A DNA stretch of 64,000 nt from Populus alba. Taxonomy: Eukaryota; Streptophyta; Magnoliopsida; Malpighiales; Salicaceae. Under the pieces are notes generated by a model, which saw only the letters and a list, made by a program, of their open reading frames with translations, was not told where the DNA came from and did not search any database. The position numbers were made by a program, and so were the translations under genes. Positions 11,501 to 24,035 of this stretch are shown here, piece after piece. The DNA lies in contig NC_133293.1 in assembly GCF_005239225.2 (NCBI RefSeq), positions 18,320,333 to 18,384,332 on the forward strand, in the 5' to 3' direction. How positions within the stretch are numbered: position 1 is the first letter of the stretch; every line of letters starts with the position of its first letter.

Positions 11501-12560
11501 TAAAGCGAGTGTATTAGCTTATCGGCAGATTTCCCTCTCCGCAGAGGACCCATTGGAAATTATTAGGCTAACTAACATGCTATTCTCATAGTTATTATAT
11601 ATTACAAGGTCCATATTTGATACGCATGGGTAGATACTCAACGACAAAAGGGACCCATCTTAACCGAGCTTGTAGCATGGATACAAAAATACATAAAACT
11701 TTGAAAATGTAAGTTCTCATCGAAAGTCTAAACAATCACAAGCAGCTATTCGCTCCAACCCTAGTTCAAATTTGAGCCTGCGTGTTCCCATGGTTTGAAA
11801 ATGATCTTTAGGCGCTTCGCCGTTGTTGACAACTGGCTAGGTATAATGAGAAGGCACGCTCATTTGCCCAGATGCGAACAAGAACTGACATGCTAACCAA
11901 TTTTAAGTCTAGCCATGGTTGGATTAGTTTACCAATCTAGTCCAAAGGAACAAGGAATGTTTACACAGGGCAAAAGATTGACTGCAAGCCTGCAATGGTG
12001 CAGAGAATTGCCAACTCCTTGACAAGACAACAATGGTGTAGGAACATGATTAGTAAAACAAGGAGTGTCCGAATAGAAACTAATAAAGGCACTTTATTTC
12101 GTTATAATATTAGCTTCCAAGAGATATTATATTAGGAGAAAGAGAGAGTTGTGGATTCCTCTCCTCCTACAACCTCCAAATACCCCACCTCCCCATAAAC
12201 CAACAAATTTCCCTTGCTAAACAAACCCCCTTTAAACATAACTTAACCCCGTCGTTATTACAACAAAATAGCAGCAACCCCGGATCATCTACTACTACTA
12301 CTATTAAATGGCTTCCTTTTGACCTTCGTCTAAAACCTAGTCCACAAAAGCTTCATTCAATCTCCCTAGCAAGAAAAAAAAAAGCTGGATTCCTTATTGC
12401 TCTCTTTAAGAACTAAACTCGCTCTCTTTTGCTTGTAAAAACCATAAATCCCTATAAAAACTTCAACTTCTACCATCTTTACTTTGCTTTCATCATCCAA
12501 ACCAAAACAAACATTATCATCATGACAGCTTGAATGCCCACAACACATGATTGATGGGTG
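8521..12560. other. Intergenic DNA without a recognised gene
   Basis: Contains a TA microsatellite near 9382-9402, the poly-T/poly-G tract at 9742-9781 and several A-runs. Around 11150-11520 the sequence is pyrimidine-rich and promoter-like, but no convincing coding exon follows on either strand. Confidence 0.5.
9742..9781. repeat. Adjacent poly(T) and poly(G) homopolymer tracts
   Basis: A run of T followed directly by about 18 G, between unique sequence. Reverse strand reads poly(C)-poly(A). Confidence 0.9.
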
Positions 12561-12563
12561 GTC

Positions 12564-14288
12564 TCAATATGTCCACTCCTGAGGCAGGCGTATTTCACGA
12601 TTGAGTACATTCTCTTGCCGTAAATTCCTCTTCTGCTGTGCCAAAAGTGCATTTCTTCTTGCCATCAAAGCATCTACAGAATTACAGACATCCAAAGTAA
12701 AAAAAACGAGTCGTTTCGATAACAAGTCTGAAAAATCACAAGTTTGCCAAAACATCAGAAGGATTAGGAAAAATAAATCAAGAAACTTGCTTACCATACT
12801 CGGAATGGAAGGATGCGTTATTATTAAGGCGTGGCTGAGCAAGACCACTGATATCCATGTCATCAAAGTTCAAATTTAGAGCCTGGACAACTTTAGCTGG
12901 CAGCAGAACTGTAGAGCAACCTATTGATTAAGTTAACAAATGATGTCATCGTCAAAATAGGAACAAGAAAAAAGTTAAAAATCAAATAGGATGAAAAACG
13001 ACAATTACAGCAATCAACTATTTACCAGATTTCTTCTTGGGGTCAGGGGGGTTGCCATATCTGCGAGGCAAAAACACACCAGTGCCAGCACTCTCTCTTT
13101 TAACACCGGATCCACCAAGAAAAACAGCCCTCATGCCTGCTGAATTAGAGTGCTGATTTTGAGGGTGTACTTGAAGAGGAGGCCAAGCAGACTGAGGCAG
13201 TCCAAGAGGACGCCCACACCTCCCATCTTCATAACGAACATCTCTGCCTCTGCTCTGCACCTGTTGGTGTTGGTGGAATTGGGGCTGAGCTTGCCAGGTT
13301 GTCTTCACTTGTTGTCTTTCCCAAATTGAAGAGCACTGTTGCCTTAGTGCCTGTTGCTCTTGCCTCACAAATTGCTGGTACTGCAAAGCAAGAAAAATTA
13401 GCTTGATACAATACTTTCAATGTATCTGGACCAAACAGAGGCTTACGTTTTGGCAAGACTTGCTTTTTAATTTAATTTCTTTGAAACGAAATAGAGCTTA
13501 AGAAAAAAAATTTACCTGATTAACTTGTGGAACATTGTTGCCAAAAGTAGGGCTCCTCTGAGAAGGATAAAACCCAGTATTCTGATGCTTGACCGAAGTG
13601 AGATCTGGGTTTTGAGTCCTGGCTGGACCAAGCAAACCCCTACCTTGAAAATTATTACTAGTATTACACTTGTGGCCTTCATTATTGGTCATCTTTAACC
13701 TTGCAACTTGACCAGCAGCGGCATATATCAGATCCCATGTGTCATTCTTGGCCCCATACGGCGTCGTTGGTGGAGACAACACCCCGTTTGGACTCCCGTT
13801 GCTGGATACGGACCAGCTTCCTAGACCACTTAGAGTCGACTCCGGTGACCCGGCCATGACCCACTTCTTCTATCAAGTCAACGAAAAGATTACACCGTTA
13901 AGATGAAACGGCATTTAAGAAGAAAAGGAACAAAAGCACTAGTAGGTGTGAGTACTTTAAAGGAAGAGTAAAAGGGGTTGAGTTGTACCTCAGGTTTGAC
14001 GGTGAGCTGCTGAGTCAGTCTCCGAGTTAACCCAGCCAGAAAGTCGTCCTCGTCACTGCTCTCAGTCTCAGTGGAGGAACCCATGACGGACTCTACCGGA
14101 GAACTGAGAGCTGAAGATGAGCCAAACGAGTCGAACTCGTAAGGGAACTCGTTAGGGAAGCAAAGGCTCGGTTTCAACTCAGTCTTGAAACCGTTTTTGT
14201 TAAAGTTCTCTTTGTCCATTAGTACCTCTTCCGCTGTAAGAAACTCAATAGGGAGCCAAGATTCTACGTCTTCAAGAGCCACAGCCAT
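12564..14288 (-). CDS. Conserved plant protein of unknown function (5 exons)
   Basis: Exons: 13989-14288, 13516-13869, 13026-13380, 12795-12920, 12564-12673, all GT-AG and in frame, giving 414 aa. The ATG at 14288 is chosen because it opens MAVALEDVESWLPIEFL, a start shared (from memory) with other plants; the exon 2 acceptor could be 3 nt later. Features: an acidic serine patch (TETESSDEDDF, about 73-83), a second Ser/Gly/Pro block with SWSVSSNGSP, a Gln-rich stretch at the start of exon 3 (YQQFVRQEQQALRQQ), a conserved WPPLQ motif, a basic PDPKKKSG end of exon 3, and a closing EIRLPQEWTY tail. There is no signal peptide or membrane segment. I recall an Arabidopsis homologue near At3g54000 labelled as an uncharacterised conserved protein. 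Function is unknown; the low-complexity make-up suggests a nuclear or cytosolic adaptor, which is inference only. Confidence 0.9.
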
Positions 14289-14561
14289 CAATATTAGGTA
14301 TCTTGTTGGGACACTTTAGGGATCTCTGGCGAGACTTGGGAGGGAGATGAGGAGTGAGAGAGGAGGTGGTGGAGTGGAGATGGATATGAGAGTGGCTGGA
14401 AGGAGAAGATTTAATAATGACCAAGCAGGGTGGGATGGGTTTGCAGGCTGTGGGGGACCCAACGAGAGAAAAAGAAAAGAGAGCGCGAGAGAATAGAGAA
14501 TGTAGAAGACAAGCTGCTTTTATTAAGGTTTCCGGGTCTGTTCCATACAAGATTCAAAAAA

Positions 14562-14896
14562 AATAAAAATAAAAAAATCACTAACTTTAATTAGGATGTG
14601 CAAACAACTGGAAGGAAAGGAATGGCCCGCTAGCTGGAGCATTTGTCCTTCTGTGTAATCCATCTCCTATTTGTTCATAATTGAACACCTAGAACTTTAA
14701 TTATTTGTTAATGTTTTGATGGCGTGAATTAGTTTACTGTGAGCAGTTAACTTATGATTGGAGTTGGGGTGTGGTTTAATTAACTGGTTCTGGGTTAATT
14801 ACATCTTCACAGTGGATAGTGTGGATTTTGATTATCATTCTTTTTGTCATCTGGTTGATTGTTTGGAAATCTGTATATACCAAACAGTAAGTTTTG
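14562..14896. other. Promoter side of the 12.6-14.3 kb gene and AT-rich spacer
   Basis: Just inside the gene (14290-14520) the minus strand is CT-rich, as expected for a plant 5' UTR. Beyond it the spacer holds no recognised element until the repeat at about 14897. Confidence 0.4.
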
Positions 14897-15045
14897 TTTG
14901 GAAGGGTGGTTAAGTTTGTTTTTTAAATTATTTTTAAAAAAATATATTAAAATAATATTATTTATTTTTAAAATATATTTTAATATAAACATATAAATTC
15001 AAAAATTAAAATAAAATAAAAACAAAACAAAACTTGCTGAAACTT
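14897..15045. repeat. MITE-like AT-rich repeat copy
   Basis: Starts TTTGTTTGGAAGGGTGG and contains the AAAATATATTAAAATAATAT and TATAAACATATAAATT blocks of the family. No convincing target-site duplication. Confidence 0.5.
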
Positions 15046-15344
15046 CACTGAAAAGGGCTTCGAGCTCTCTTGTCTGTTTTCTCTATTTTTAGAAAATCTG
15101 AGATTTTGTACGGTTTTAATGGGTTGTCATTTGAAAGGATGTGCCTGCATATGCCATAAGAAAATATCAACAGGTATATAAAAACTTTGAACGAATTTTC
15201 TTCTGGTAAAAGAAATGACTTCTTGTGTTTTATGCTATTGCATAATTCGAGAACACCTGGTTACAGGCAATTCTCATCTCCATGGGTGGCCCATGACTAA
15301 AGGTTTTTCTGAATAACTATTTTTGTGTATTTTTTTATGGTAGT

Positions 15345-15460
15345 GATGGGTTTTAAAGTTCTTTAAAAAAATATATATTATAAAAACTTATTTTTTTATT
15401 TTTTAAAAATTATTTTTAATATTAATATATAAAAAATCACAAGAAAAACCATAAAAACTG
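15345..15460. repeat. MITE-like repeat fragment
   Basis: Internal portion of the same family (TTTTTAATATTAATATATAA core). Ends are lost. Confidence 0.4.
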
Positions 15461-15899
15461 ACCGCCCGGGAGAAAATTACAGAAAAAACCTTCCAATGAT
15501 TTTTAAAATACAATATTAATTGAGTTCGCGTCGTTTGCAATTCCATCAACGTTGTTTACAGATAGTTTGTCTACACTTCTGAAATTCAACTCGAGATTAT
15601 CCGGTACACGTGGATGGAGTGGCTTGCATGTACTGAGAGGATTATTAAACAGGAAAAAATGATTTAAGCATCTACCTTGTCAAACTAGAAAAAAAAAAAT
15701 CAAAGAAGAAGAAATTTACCAATACGTGAGTGAGTTTATTTCAAGAATCACTAAGGTGTGTGTATATGCGTGCGATTGTGAATTTAATAAATTTACTAGA
15801 AACATGGCTCGCATTATGATGCGGATCAATTTTTTTATATAAAAAATATTAAAATAAAATAAAATTTAAGAGTATTAAGTTTTTTTACAAAGTTATATT

Positions 15900-16760
15900 T
15901 ATAATATTAATAATAATATTATACTTGCATGCCCCAAGTTTAAATGAGTTTGGTTGCAACATCAAACCCGGAGCCTTTGATATGAGTCTGGTAGCAAGAT
16001 TTTGTTGTAAAAGTATGATAATTAAAAAGAAAAAAAAATTAATATTACAAAATAAAAATAAAAAAAAAGATTAATTAAAAAGAAAAAACCAATAAAACAA
16101 CTCATTATTTTGATGAATAGTGCTTTGCAAGAGGGGTACAGTAAAATCCCCTCACGAGATCACAATAATTTAATGATCAATAAACAAAACAAATCATAAA
16201 AGTTTAATTATTAATCAAATAGATATTAAAAGAAAAATTGAAAGAAAAAAACTACATTAAGAAAAAATAAAAAAAAAATCTTAATCAACTGGTTTAACCC
16301 GTCAAACCTGGGATTCGTGTCATAAAATTGAAAGAAAAAAGATTGATGTCTTTTAGTTAGAGTTAATTACAATATTTAAAGATGAAATTGGAAGAAAAAA
16401 CTAATAAAGAAAAGGAAAAAAAATATGAATCAACTGGATTGCAAAAAAGACAAAAAAAAACAAAACAAAAAATAAAAAGACAGCTAAGCATTTCAATTTG
16501 GACTGCACTGGAAAAAATTAATTAAAAATAAAAATTAGAAAAAAATACGGATTAACCCATCAAACCCAAAACCTGTATTATGAAAATTTGATAACTAAAT
16601 AAAAAAAAAATTAACATTGACAACAAAAAAGAAAAAAAAGGAAAAAAACAACTAAAAAAAACAAAAAGAAGAAAAGAAAGACGACCTAAAAATAAATAAA
16701 AAAAAAATAAAATAAAAAGAAGACAGCTCATCGTTTCACTGTATATTTGCACAGTAAAAC
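15900..16760. repeat. A-rich degraded repeat block
   Basis: Long A-rich stretch with phrases recurring in variant form: AACTGGTTTAACCCGTCAAA (about 16288) against ATTAACCCATCAAACCC (about 16552), and TACAGTAAAATCCCC against GCACAGTAAAACACTG. This looks like an internally duplicated, decayed dispersed element, probably related to the 5.6-6.1 kb region. No coding capacity. Confidence 0.4.
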
Positions 16761-17029
16761 ACTGAGTGTTTTAGCTATTGTTATAATTTGAGTTAGTTTT
16801 TTTACTTGTTATTTAAAAAAAAATCATAAATTTTTATGATTAGATAGCCTTAAATCAAAACATTATATAAACTTGAATGAAAAACAAAATAAAATTTTTA
16901 ATCTTAAATCTGATTATTGCATTTTTTAAATTGAAATTTGTTTGGAGCTAATTCTACTATACCTGTTTTTAAGATTCAACTTAACTTATTTTCATCATAA
17001 ATTACATCACATGTAACAATTCTAACCTG

Positions 17030-17250
17030 CTTGTAAGTGTGGTTTGTTATTGTTTTTTAAAGTATTTTGTACTCATAAATACATCAAAATGATATTTTTT
17101 TATTTTTTAAAAAAAATTATTTTTAATATCAACATATTAAAATGATATAAAAATATATAAAAATTAAAATAAATAAATAAATAAATAATTTTTTAAAAAA
17201 AATATTTTTAAAATAAAAAAACAAACAGGTTTACAAGCTCTGAATTTATC
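17030..17250. repeat. MITE-like AT-rich repeat copy
   Basis: GTGTGGTTTGTTATTG at the left, TTTTTAATATCAACATATTA core, and AAAACAAACAGG at the right, giving roughly inverted ends. An AAAT microsatellite expansion lies at about 17168-17188. Confidence 0.5.
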
Positions 17251-17343
17251 ATTGTTCATTGTCGATGCATTCCATGCCATGGCGTCATTCTCGCATGCAA
17301 TGTTTCTAGAAAATCATGCACAACAAACTGAAAGCTCGACAAG

Positions 17344-17504
17344 TAGTGGCGGAGGGAGGGGGCTGGTAGGGGTCCCGATCCCCGTAAGAAAATGCCCCTT
17401 TTTTTGTAAATATTTATAAATTTAATAAAAATAATTGAAATTTTGTTTTGATCCCTTAAATTATAATTTGACCCTTTTAATTTTTTTTCCTTGCTCCGCC
17501 CCCG
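17344..17504. mobile_element. Small hAT-like MITE with GGCGGAG termini
   Basis: A 161-bp element with imperfect inverted ends (TAGTGGCGGAGGG at left; CTTGCTCCGCCCCCG at right). It is flanked by 8-bp near-duplications, TCGACAAG and TGGACAAG, one mismatch apart. An 8-bp target duplication plus TGGCGGA ends fits a non-autonomous hAT element. It has no coding capacity. Confidence 0.6.
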
Positions 17505-18119
17505 TGGACAAGGCTACCAATGTCCATTACTGCCAAGCTGAGAAGAGTAAAAAACAAAGAATCAAGCCTGGAGTAACCAAACTATATATTTTACACATCA
17601 AATTTCACCTGTTCTGTCATGATAACACTTGTCCCATTTTGATGATCATGCATATTCACAAGATCATGTAAAAGGCAACGGGATGATTTATCGGCCACGA
17701 GATGTCCAACCATGTCGCTATCGCATTAACCACCCTTGATATCAATGCTATTAAACCCTTTCTAGCAAATCCATATCCCACGGCTCACCTGGATCAATGG
17801 CTACAGTGGCTAGCAGTTTCTCTCCGTGAATAGACGTGCAATGCCCATTTTCTTATTCCAGAATTGCGAATTAAAGGACCTGTTTTTGCTATTCGGGGTA
17901 AGCTACCCGGAGGTCGGTTTGGTCCCAGCCATGCTAGAATCTCGCGTCCCAGTTTCGTATAGCCGGGACGTGGTTGCTCTAGAAAGCTCACGAGACAATA
18001 AACCACGTCTACAGCGCAGGATTGGATTGTCCAGAGAATAAAAATAATAATTAAAAAAAGGCTAGGAAAATATGACCGCTGTAAATAAGTTTCACATGAA
18101 AATGTTACCCAACAAGAAT

Positions 18120-18320
18120 TGTTTAGAAGTATTGTTGCAATGGTTTTTTAAAGTATTTTTTATATTAAAATATATTAAAATAATTTTTTTATATTTTTTT
18201 TAAAAATTAATTTTAAGATTAGCTCATTAAAACAATACAAAACATATAAAAAATTTAATTTTTAATAAAAAAATAATTAAAATATGGATGAAACCACATT
18301 TTCAGACGCTCTCTAAATGA
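18120..18320. repeat. MITE-like AT-rich repeat copy
   Basis: GTATTGTTGCAATGG at left, TTTTTAAAGTATTTTTTAT then the ATTAAAACAATACAAAACAT block, and a right end reading AACCACATTTTCAGACGCTC. Same family as the copy at 20245-20460. Confidence 0.5.
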
Positions 18321-19029
18321 CACTAGACATTCATTGGAGTTCATTAGTTTATTGAACAAATAAGGTTATTTTTATCTCATTACTTGAATTGTGGAATTAA
18401 TAGGCTAGCCTGTTTATTTTTTAAATCAAGTTGTTATTTTGAATTATTTTATTTTATTTTATCATTTAATATTGAATTAATTTAGATTTGAAATTCATGA
18501 TTTAGACCATGTTTAGCATTATGATCCATTCATGCTTTAAAAAAAATTAAATTTTTTTTAGTTGTAAATTATTATTTTAGTTTTTTTTATTATTTTGATG
18601 TGTCGGTGTTAAAAATAAAATTTTTAAAATAACAAAATATTATCTTAATGTATTTCTAAATAAAATTACTTTGAAAAGTAATATTTACAATACTTTTGAA
18701 TAGGCCTTAATTGCATTTTTTTTATAGAGTTATTTTAATTTCATGACCTGAAAGTCATGGATTTAATAAGTAGTCCTAGATTAATTCATATTATTTCAAT
18801 ACATTGTTGTATTAATATTTTTTAAAATATATTGTCTTGAATTTTTTTATTCAAACTTTGTTTTTATTGGTTATTCATTTTATTTGTTTATCATTAAAGT
18901 TAATTAGTTCATATCAGATTAGTTTTTATATTTTTATTGTTTATTATTTTTTTTACTATTGTTAACATGTTAACAATACCCAAAATTTTTATAAATTAAA
19001 AAAAAATGATATGATCCCTACCTTAACCT

Positions 19030-19200
19030 CTTTTTTTTTTTTTGGAATTCGAGAAAACTCACTCTCCTAAAATTATATTTTATGAATTCAGGTGAGTAAA
19101 TAAAACTTCCTAATTATTTTAAACTTTTTATAAAAAATATATATTTTAACTCGAATTCAACATCTGCTTTGCAGATCTCAATCACTTGCTTATCCATACC
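19030..19200 (-). mobile_element. Old, diverged SINE copy
   Basis: Poly-T at the left (poly-A tail on the minus strand) followed by GGAATTCGAGAAAACTCACT and ending near GCAGATCTCAATCACTTGC. It aligns throughout with the better preserved copy at 21320-21513 but many C/G positions have become A/T, as expected for CpG decay of an old methylated insert. Confidence 0.65.
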
Positions 19201-19539
19201 TGATAGCTGATAATCTAGTAAACAACTAATCGATGCCCAGCTTCGCCTTCTGTTTGTAAAACACGGTTTTTAGGGCAATCGATTCCCAGCTAGCTGATAA
19301 GCTTTTGACTTCTGTCTGCATATCACAAGGAGCATGGCATTCTCAGTCTTCAATTACTTTAATTACCTTAATTAGTCTCCCTTGTAAAAGCACAAACATA
19401 ATCATTAGGATGTTTCTGCATTATTTGTTATCATTGTTGCTTAACATGATCAGAACATCCAGTCCTGTAGCATTCCCAGAGGTCCCTTGATTTGTTATCC
19501 CAGCTCTGTTTTTTTATTTTCCACCAAAAAACGGGAAAA

Positions 19540-19700
19540 GGAGATGTCTTTAATTTTTTTATTTTTTAAAATTTATTTTTGACATTAGCATATCAAAACG
19601 ATAAAAAAATACAAATCACATTAAATTTTAAAAAAAAAATAATTCAAATTCGTTGCAAACATGGTTTACACCGCGTTCCCAAACGTGCTCTAAACGTAAA
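19540..19700. repeat. MITE-like AT-rich repeat copy
   Basis: Carries the family's right end, GTTTACACCGCGTTCCCAAA then CGTGCTC, after a TTGACATTAGCATATCAAAA core. Confidence 0.55.
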
Positions 19701-20244
19701 ATTCCTTGTTTCTTCAAACCATCCTTTCTCCGGCAAATCTTTTACCCAGACAATGCAGTGAAACCAGAATATGAACCCGATGGTCTAAACCTTGGATTTC
19801 CTTGTTTACTGCACTAGCTATCTTGATTAGGTTTTGCAATCTAGTTGGTCCGCGCGTGTACCGAACAGTAAAAATGGGGATCAAAAGGCCTCCGAGTATT
19901 TGAATTTAAATTTGCATAATTGGAGGAATGGATTTCATCATGAGAATTGAGAACCTATCACTGGCACAGATTTTACAGAGGAAATTTTTCGCCGAGAACA
20001 CCCAGGTATCTTGGATTTTACTCGAATTATAACCAATTCGCTTAACAATTGTTTGTTTCGTTCGCCGTTAAAGGGTGTTTTTACTTTCTATGCCAGTCTG
20101 ACAGGTCGCCGTAGTGAACTCGATTATTTTTATTATTATTTCCATGTGCCAACCACCTCTTCAACCCAGTTACCTATCTGTCTCCATCGTCATAAATGTT
20201 TCATCTTTTTGGTGGATGATTACTTATGATCCATGCAGAGAAGC

Positions 20245-20460
20245 AGGTTGACATGAAATATCGTTTGACATTGTGTTTGTAGCTGTGTTTTATTAAAAAA
20301 TTTTTTTGTTAAAATTAAATATAATTTGTACTTTTTGGATCGTTTTGATATGCTGATATCAAAAATAATTTTTAAAAAATAAAAAAACATCATTTGCATG
20401 TATTTCGACACGAAAAACTATTTAAAAAGCAACTGCTACCACACTGCCAAACACACTATT
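20245..20460. mobile_element. MITE with terminal inverted repeats (best copy)
   Basis: About 215 bp. The left end reads GTTTGACATTGTGTTTGTAG. The right end, read on the other strand, is GTTTGGCAGTGTGGTAGCAG, so the termini are imperfect inverted repeats of about 20 bp. The interior has the CGTTTTGATATGCTGATATC block. This is the best-bounded member of the family scattered through this window and has no coding capacity. Confidence 0.65.
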
Positions 20461-21319
20461 TAGATTCCTCTTTAGTGACTGTGAGCATTTGATCTCCAAA
20501 CTTAGAAATCCATATACAATTTAGAATAAGCATCCCAACAGTAGTATTTTAAATTTCTCGATGTTATTTTTTCATTTTAATTTGTAGAAAGTATCATGGA
20601 TTGATGTATATACTGGAAAATTAATGGGGTAATATTTGTTATTTTGTTTTGTATGTGGGATATATTCTAATAATAAGAGTTTGTTGCAAAATGTGGAATG
20701 ATTTATCACTAAAAAATTTTGATGTGAAGGATATCGGTGAGACATGTTATGACATTGACATTAAAATTTATAAAGATGGATGTAAATATGTCTCAGTAAA
20801 TCTGTATCAATAAAGTTTTAAATAAATTTTGAATAAATGATTGCTCACCAAGTGCAGCTTTCATTGTGAATAAATGACATGTTCAATTTAAATCGGGCAA
20901 GAACATTCCAATGTATGCTCATGTATGTATAAGATCTGACATTGTTGTTGTGGGTATGTTGTGGCAATATCAAACTAATCTAGGTATATATCATTAAAGA
21001 GTTGTAAATAAAGTAACGGTGTATATTGTTTTTGAAATAAATTTTATTGACCGTGATGTTTTGTTATATTCATGTGCATGCTATTTTATTTTAGAAACAT
21101 CATCCTACATGACCAGAAAATAAAAACATGGTATGCTCGATAAGCAAGGTTGCCATGTATAGAACAAAACTCGAAAAACTATGTGCATTAAAATACATGG
21201 AACATAATACTTGTTATTATATGATTTGTGCATTTGTTTTCCGAGAAGGATAAAAGATTATGTTAAACCAAGATAATGGGTCAGACTAATGAACCAAGTA
21301 TGGGAATGTTAAAGTCATG

Positions 21320-21513
21320 TTTTTTTTTTTTTTTTTTTTTTTTTTTTGGATTCGAGGAAACCCCACCCTCCGGAAAGCGCACTTTGTGGGTTCAGATAAG
21401 AGAGTAAAACCCCGGCTGTCCCAGGCTCTTACAAGAAGTGCACGCCCTGACTCGAAATCAAGACTTATTGTGCAGATCTCAAGCCTTTTGCCACCACGCT
21501 ACACCCCTTGGGG
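21320..21513 (-). mobile_element. tRNA-derived SINE (young copy)
   Basis: Read on the minus strand, the element starts near 21513, has a pol III A-box-like TAGCGTGGTGG (21501-21491) and a B-box-like GATTTCGAGTC (21459-21449), and ends in a poly(A) tract of about 28 nt (21347-21320). This order is diagnostic for a SINE. No clear target-site duplication could be fixed. Salicaceae SINE families are known; which one this is needs a database comparison. Confidence 0.75.
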
Positions 21514-23975
21514 ACTTATGTCTTTTCCTGTTAACAAGGGAATCATTTTTTTCAAAAACTTTATTATTTGGTTCAATAAATTAACTTTCATGTCAATATT
21601 TCATAAACCAATGACATAAGAGTTGCACAAACAGGAGTTTAACGAGACTCTTGTTACATAAACACATATTTCTTGTTCTTAAGCTTGTATATTGAAATAC
21701 AAACTTTTATTTGAATAAATACATCATTAAATTTTAGTGATTCATAGCTTAGAAGTACCAGGATCTTAAAAAAAAAAAATACAGGTATTTTTCATCAAAG
21801 TCGTGAATTATATCTTGATCTATTTTTTTTTTTATTGTTAAATATAAATAAAAATTATTTTAAAAATATATTTAAATCCATCCGGTATTATAAAATACTC
21901 GTAAATGTGAGATTTCTTACTCCCAGTACAAAGATGACAGAACTATCCAATATCTTAATTTATTTTAAAAAACAAGGTATTAGATTTCTCGACACAAAAA
22001 ATAATTAGCTGACATGTGGGATGAGGACCTTCCTCGTGCAAACAAAACAAAAGGAGCTTTTAAAACTTGAATCATCTCTCAAGTATCTAATCCAATACAT
22101 TTAACCTCTACCCCCATTACCCAGTGAACGTGCGAGTGTATTTGTTTTTTGAGTTGGTTCTTTCAGCCTAGGTTTAAAAAAATAAATTATATAAAATATT
22201 TTTAGCTATGGTTTTATAAAAATAAGTGATTAAAAATATATTTGATATTGTGATAGTTTTTGTAATTATAATTTATTTTTTTTTTTTAAATCATCTTTTT
22301 AGCAAAAAAACACGTTCAATGTATTTGGTTAAAATCATAGTTGAAATTCATGTTATAATAAAAATAAAAAAAAATATGTAGTAATTTCTTATTTTGCAAT
22401 TGTAATCCAAGCTTTGCAACCTACATCTTATCAAGTTTTTTTATTGCACAAGTCAAGCACGCTTGATGTAAAATTATGCAAATACAAATTTTTCTAATTT
22501 TTAAAAACAATTTGTAGCTTTTTTGTTTATATAGTTGTTTCTCGAACTAAAAAAAATTTCGAAAGTTGTTTTGGTTTATTTGTTTTAACCAACAATACAG
22601 AAAGAATAAAGTAAAGGAAAATGTAGGATGAGTGGTCCACTCGAAGCATGTTAAAAGTTGCTTAAAAACCAAGGTCAAACCTTTATTTGTTAATGGGTTT
22701 CATGAACCAAACCACATGTTTCATTTTATAACCAAACACCAAACAATTAAGGTTGGGTAAAAACACAACAGCCGCCTCCAAAATAAATGATCCCGAAGGC
22801 GCGTTTGAAATCAGGGTTGAATTATGTTTTTTTTAAAAAAATAAAATATATTTTTAGATTATTTTAATATATTAATATAAAAAATAAGTACTTTTAAAAT
22901 GAAACTCATTCATGCTATACACAAACATGTAAAATAAATAAATAAGAATTTTTTTATAAATAAAAAAAATATTATTTTAGTTTTTATAAAATAAACATTT
23001 AAAATGAAATTATTTTCAAAGTTAAAAAGATAAAAATTATTTAACTACTCAAACAATTTTTTCTAAAAAAAAAAAGGTACACAAGGCACCAGATGCCATG
23101 AGCTGTAAAACTGTGATTAACTTTACAATTCACAGTTTTTGGCTGGCCTTATCCTTGCAATGGCCTGATGTTGACTGCCATGGATATCCCGTGATATGTC
23201 CAGTGAGCAAAGCATTGCCCTTCATGAGATACATTGGAATCTGAATCTTTGGTGACGTGTCCGCTTTACAAGATTCGGCAGCTTATCTGTCATCTTTCCC
23301 ACCATATCCGGCTGTCACTCCAGTTTTCCCGCCTCTTTTAACGGCTGTCTCTTTCAGCCGGTTTTTCCGTTATAACACGATGTATACTCTTTTATATTTC
23401 TGGTATTATATTTTCGTGAAAAATAAATATCTCAGATATTCATGCCAGACCTCCCTGTGAATGAGCTGCCGAGCTTTCTCACAGGTCACAACCTTCCTAA
23501 CACTTCACATTATTTACTTTACTTTAAAAACCAGTTGAAGGGGTTTATTTATATTTCAATTACAAGTTATTTGATAAAAAAGATAGTTGAAAAAAAAGTG
23601 ATGAAAAAATAAATTAAAGTCATCATTTTCTCTACTTAAACCATACAGTACCTGCAAACAAAGAAATTTCACTACCCTGTTTTATAACCATTCACAAATT
23701 GCATGTTACAATTATTATTATTATTATTTTATCAAGTTTATAAATGTGATTGGAATTTATTGCTAAGAACATGTTTCATTGACCAGTGTTATCATGAATT
23801 GTATTTAGCAATTCTCGATATACTAATTAAGTTTCAAGTTATTAGTATATTAAAATCCAAGCCAAATTAATTAAACCAAGAAAATTAGAAACTGAAAAAA
23901 TTAAACGTAAAAAAACCATTTAAAATTTAAAAAAATCCAACTTATTTGGTTTTATAAGTGTAAAACCGAAAAAAT

Positions 23976-24035
23976 CAAGTCAAAACCGGTTTTTATCCTA
24001 AAATCCAAGCCAAAACTGGTTTTTATCCTAAAATA
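23976..24035. repeat. 30-bp tandem repeat, 2 copies
   Basis: The unit carries CAAAACCGGTTTTTATCCTA, repeated at a 30-bp period with two substitutions plus a partial third copy (CAAAACCGG near 24042). Confidence 0.85.

Noticed and set aside
12601..12879. 92-codon plus-strand ORF
   Set aside because: It is the complement of exons 4-5 and the intron of the five-exon gene on the minus strand.
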